From an uncultured Coprococcus sp. (GTDB lineage Bacteria; Bacillota; Clostridia; Lachnospirales; Lachnospiraceae), in NCBI GenBank assembly GCA_900557435.1, contig USSH01000115.1, positions 1-7,409 on the forward strand: a DNA stretch of 7,409 nucleotides, read 5' to 3'. Below, in pieces: positions 6,058 to 7,409 of the stretch. The position numbers and the translations under genes were made by a program. Under the pieces are notes generated by a model, which was given only the letters and a program-made list of their open reading frames with translations, was not told where the DNA came from and searched no databases. Each line of letters starts with the position of its first letter. The stretch's first letter is position 1.

Positions 6058-6123
6058 GGAGCGTGTGCAGGCACAGTCCGTATGCTTTATACTTTTTTCT
6101 TCTGTTCATTCAGAGACTTCACT

Positions 6124-6141
6124 CTGCAATAGGACTTGCAG
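6124..6141. promoter_or_regulatory. Operator-like dyad CTGCAA-n6-TTGCAG
   Basis: Perfect 6-bp arms, CTGCAA (6124-6129) and TTGCAG (6136-6141), surround a 6-bp centre, midway between the two divergent genes. Its size suits a dimeric regulator, but it does not resemble AraC-type direct repeats. It could also be a chance palindrome. Confidence 0.3.
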
Positions 6142-6197
6142 GGTGTGGCGTATCCGCCTTATAAAACCAGAATGTGTATATTTTGTCTAATTATATG

Positions 6198-6219
6198 CAT
6201 GGACTGTTCATGTACTGTT
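6198..6219 (+). promoter_or_regulatory. Tandem 11-bp direct repeat, probable AraC-family binding site
   Basis: CATGGACTGTT (6198-6208) is followed directly by CATGTACTGTT (6209-6219), identical at 10 of 11 positions. Direct repeats with a helical-turn period are what AraC-type monomers with two helix-turn-helix units recognise. The repeat covers the -35 box and nearly all of the spacer of the putative lacZ promoter. A related GGACTGT preceded by GCAT lies in the opposite orientation at 6079-6073 on the regulator side. Confidence 0.55.
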
Positions 6220-6229
6220 ATCTTATAAT
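6200..6229 (+). promoter_or_regulatory. Putative lacZ promoter
   Basis: TGGACT (6200-6205, 4/6) and a perfect TATAAT (6224-6229) are 18 bp apart, predicting a start near 6236 and a 57-base leader. A second TATAAT overlaps at 6229-6234 and could serve as an alternative. The weak -35 fits a promoter that needs an activator. Confidence 0.5.
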
Positions 6230-6244
6230 ATAATTAACAAATGA

Positions 6245-7409
<1,165 letters not shown>

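Overview
The window looks like chromosome of a gut-type Clostridia bacterium, most likely Lachnospiraceae. This is inferred from the moderate-to-low GC content, purine-rich AGGAGG-type ribosome binding sites, a galactokinase with the G-N-H-T-D and H-G-G-G-F-A-G-T motif variants I associate with that group, and AraC-type sugar regulators beside single sugar genes. No RNA genes, CRISPR array, insertion sequence or phage genes were found. The species cannot be named from sequence alone.

Layout, left to right. (1) Positions 1-1231, minus strand: galactokinase (galK), running off the left edge. (2) 1232-1513: intergenic region carrying the galK control region and the start of a plus-strand group. 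(3) Plus-strand group 1514-3955: an AT-rich Uma2-family (DUF820) nuclease-fold protein, a GC-richer AraC-family regulator, and an AT-rich 306-residue protein I do not recognise. A perfect 15-bp inverted repeat lies between the first two genes, and a strong bidirectional terminator (4004-4040) closes the group. (4) Minus-strand operon 4949 to 4125: a 61-residue two-helix membrane protein followed by an iron-sulfur flavodoxin-family protein, with a promoter and an operator-like 22-bp dyad upstream. (5) 5145-5999, minus strand: a second AraC-family regulator, divergent from (6) a GH2 beta-galactosidase (lacZ) starting at 6293 and running off the right edge.

The clearest functional theme is lactose/galactose use. 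LacZ would release galactose and glucose inside the cell, and GalK would phosphorylate the galactose to start the Leloir pathway. The AraC regulator divergent from lacZ is the obvious local controller, as with BgaR/bgaL of Clostridium perfringens. The 293-bp gap between them holds a tandem 11-bp repeat over the putative lacZ promoter and a partial copy on the regulator side. The Uma2 gene and the unknown gene are accessory in character: they are orphan and more AT-rich than the genes around them. Nothing here proves a new multi-gene system. The least explained pieces are the 306-residue orphan, the perfect hairpin abutting the first AraC gene's ribosome binding site, and the dyad upstream of the flavoprotein operon.
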